Of a stretch of DNA of 38,261 nucleotides, positions 36,733-38,261 are shown in pieces. A program made the position numbers and the translations under genes. The DNA lies in assembly GCA_913020665.1 (NCBI GenBank), contig CAJVZI010000011.1, positions 1-38,261 of the forward strand, read 5' to 3'. This DNA comes from an uncultured bacterium (GTDB lineage Bacteria; Fidelibacterota; Marinisomatia; Marinisomatales; UBA1611). Every line of letters starts with the position of its first letter. Positions within the stretch are counted from its first letter, which is position 1. The notes beneath the pieces were generated by a model. That model saw nothing but the letters and a program-made list of their open reading frames with translations. It ran no database searches and was not told where the DNA came from.

Positions 36733-37817
36733 AACTTGTGTTGCTTTTTGTGGTGTTTCTCTGTGTTAAATTTATCATCATCTGAGTTGTCATGGCGATG
36801 ATTATTAGTGCTATTATCCTCTTCTATGTCAAATTCTTCAGCTAAAACATGCCTGTGCCTAATGTGCCTTCTTTTTGATTTATTATTACTATCGGTGGAG
36901 TGAAAGTTGGTATTTTTTCTATTAGAAGAGTTCTTTCGCTTCTTCTTTTTATTAAATTTTTGAGATTGCCTATTTTTATTATAGCGGGTGGTTCTTTTTT
37001 TACTTTTTTTACTATTTCGTTTTGGCTTAGGGACTTCAGATGCTGATATACTTTCTAAATCATCTTGAGAATCAAGAGGTTCTGATTCCTGATCATTGGC
37101 ATCTTCAATCAATGCCTCCTTATCAAAAGAAAACGTTTCAGGGTTAAACATGCCATAAATAGTTCCAAAGCCGCGCGTAATACCATTACCAAGACCAATA
37201 TAGTTTGGTAAAATAAAATTAGTTTTGAATTCACCCATAAAAGCTCCCCATTTGTTTTCATCAATAGGCTTTGGGAAGAGGCTTGATACTTTTACTTTTG
37301 TATATATGTTATCTTCTAGGTCTATTCCAACCTCGCTTGCTAAAAAAATAATATTTTGCCCTATTAATTTGTTTAGATAAGAGGGTTTTTCCTGATTAGT
37401 TAGGAATTTGTATTTACCACCAGTCATATGATTTAAGGCAACCCATGGAGTAATAAAACGATATCTTACTAATCGACTAGAAGGAATAAATTGTTGCGTG
37501 GAGCTATCTATGTCACAATCTTGAATTTCAAAAGTGATATTCCCAAAATCCAATGATTCAATTTTCTCGCAGATTGATAAAACCGACTCAACACCTTCAT
37601 GTACACCAATTATATAGATTTGTTCATTTAAAATCTTTACTTGTACTCTTGGGTAGAGAAATCGATCCCTATACGAACCATCTAACATCGGTATAATTGG
37701 CTCATCAGGGTATTGTCTCATAAAAACACCTTTTACTTGATATGGTGTTTTCCGGACAGGCTTGTTTGTAGTTAACCTAACAACTACTGATTTTATATCA
37801 GGGAAACTATCACTCAT
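36729..37817 (-). CDS. Cas6/RAMP-like protein with disordered Lys/Arg/Asn/His-rich tail
   Basis: 362 residues. Residues about 10-230 look like a two-RRM Cas6-type fold. Near its end, A-F-M-G-E-F-K (192-198) is followed by the Gly-rich loop G208-L-G-N-G-I-T-R215-G-F-G218, which fits the Cas6/RAMP consensus GhGxxxxxGhG with a basic residue inside. After residue 235 comes an acidic stretch, then about 100 residues of Lys/Arg/Asn/Ser/His low complexity (265-362), surely disordered and likely nucleic-acid binding. There is no CRISPR array or cas gene in the window. The gene lies 25 bases after rho and overlaps the aminotransferase start. Cas6 proteins cut CRISPR RNA; here a housekeeping RNA-binding or processing role is more likely, which is inference. 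The catalytic residues of Cas6 vary and cannot be assigned. Confidence 0.7.
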   Translation of the reverse strand: MSDSFPDIKSVVVRLTTNKPVRKTPYQVKGVFMRQYPDEPIIPMLDGSYRDRFLYPRVQVKILNEQIYIIGVHEGVESVLSICEKIESLDFGNITFEIQDCDIDSSTQQFIPSSRLVRYRFITPWVALNHMTGGKYKFLTNQEKPSYLNKLIGQNIIFLASEVGIDLEDNIYTKVKVSSLFPKPIDENKWGAFMGEFKTNFILPNYIGLGNGITRGFGTIYGMFNPETFSFDKEALIEDANDQESEPLDSQDDLESISASEVPKPKRNSKKSKKRTTRYNKNRQSQKFNKKKKRKNSSNRKNTNFHSTDSNNKSKRRHIRHRHVLAEEFDIEEDNSTNNHRHDNSDDDKFNTEKHHKKQHKF

Positions 37818-37842
37818 ATTAACCAGTTATATAACAAAGTAA

Positions 37843-38261
37843 TTACTGACTCATTGTATCTAAAAATTCTTCATTTGACTTCGTTCGTTTCATTCTATCT
37901 TGCATAAATTCCATAGCTTCCTCTACTTTCATATCGTTAAGCAATTTACGAAGTATCCACATTCTACCTAACTCTTTACGGGTAAGAAGCAATTCTTCTT
38001 TTCTTGTACCGGAACGAATAATGTCAAAAGCTGGATATACCCTTCTATCACTTAGACGACGGTCTAAGACTAGTTCCATGTTACCGGTACCCTTAAACTC
38101 TTCAAAAATAACCTCGTCAGCCCTGCTTCCAGTATCAATAAGCGCTGTGGAAACAATTGTCAAGCTGCCACCTTCTTCAGTATTTCTAGCTGCTCCAAAA
38201 AATTGCTTAGGTTTTTTTAGTGCATTAAAGTCTACACCGCCAGATAATATTTTCCCACTAT
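37843..38261 (-). CDS. rho: Transcription termination factor Rho, C-terminal part
   Basis: Partial: the N-terminal part lies beyond the right edge. Reading through to 38261 gives 138 residues. They contain the Q-loop region [10 protein letters not shown], then F-F-G-A-A-R-N, the T-A-L-I-D-T-G-S R-loop and [11 protein letters not shown], and finally R-S-G-T-R-K-E-E with the arginine finger. The order and spacing match Rho's RecA-like hexameric helicase domain, which moves along RNA to stop transcription. The gene ends M-S-Q. The next gene, the Cas6-like one, follows after 25 bases on the same strand, so Rho and that protein share a transcript. Confidence 0.97.
   Translation of the reverse strand, partial: SGKILSGGVDFNALKKPKQFFGAARNTEEGGSLTIVSTALIDTGSRADEVIFEEFKGTGNMELVLDRRLSDRRVYPAFDIIRSGTRKEELLLTRKELGRMWILRKLLNDMKVEEAMEFMQDRMKRTKSNEEFLDTMSQ

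Noticed and set aside
36729-38261. A CRISPR array or cas operon around the Cas6-like gene.
   Set aside because: No direct repeats with regular spacers and no other cas-like gene were seen anywhere in the window; the neighbours are rho, an aminotransferase and L31.

Overview
The window is about 38 kb of AT-rich, densely coding bacterial DNA. It contains roughly 33 protein genes and no recognisable tRNA, rRNA, CRISPR array or mobile element. Secreted and outer-membrane proteins, an archaeal-type UbiA prenyltransferase next to dnaE, a eukaryote-type (GSII) glutamine synthetase, a type B L31 and the very low GC suggest a Gram-negative bacterium of the FCB group. My best guess is a marine Marinimicrobia (SAR406)-like lineage. 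That assignment is inference from gene content, not from a marker-gene comparison.

Layout. (1) Bases 1-1148: the end of a GSII glutamine synthetase with a terminator, then a CADD-type diiron protein of the para-aminobenzoate/folate kind, closed by a bidirectional terminator. (2) 1154-6389: the least ordinary block. It holds a 63-residue Arg-Arg repeat microprotein, a stand-alone TerB-like protein, a 750-residue four-helix membrane protein ending in a paralogous TerB-like domain, a free-standing cyclic-nucleotide-binding protein, and a two-helix potassium channel with an RCK module. (3) 6475-10738: carA-carB (reverse), preceded by a hairpin and T-run very close to the carA start. (4) 10891-11733: a secreted LPP20/FlgT-like protein, divergent from the next block.

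(5) 11822-21173 (forward): a tightly packed, probably co-transcribed run. It contains three exported proteins of unknown function, ligA, a PQQ-type sugar dehydrogenase, a small unknown protein, a YadG/YadH-type ABC exporter, a DUF481-like outer-membrane barrel and a CsgG/FlgT-like protein with a barrel-like tail. (6) 21183-38261 (all reverse): a long run reading, from its upstream end, rho, a Cas6/RAMP-like protein with a disordered basic tail, a class I aminotransferase, L31 type B, prfA, prmC, UbiA, dnaE, dtd, an orphan B12-binding protein, a TPR protein, an M24 aminopeptidase, a methyltransferase, an AlkA-type glycosylase, a HAD hydrolase and a protease-propeller-barrel outer-membrane protein.

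How the parts work together. The rho/L31/RF1/PrmC block is the familiar information-processing neighbourhood, with PrmC methylating the GGQ glutamine of RF1. CarA and CarB form one enzyme. The ABC pair, DUF481-like barrel and CsgG-like protein overlap by one to four bases and probably serve the cell envelope. The two observations that most deserve follow-up are the channel/cNMP/TerB neighbourhood and the Cas6-like protein sitting in a rho operon without any CRISPR locus. Several gene starts were moved from the longest open frame because a ribosome-binding site or signal peptide supports an internal start. Some of these starts are TTG or GTG.
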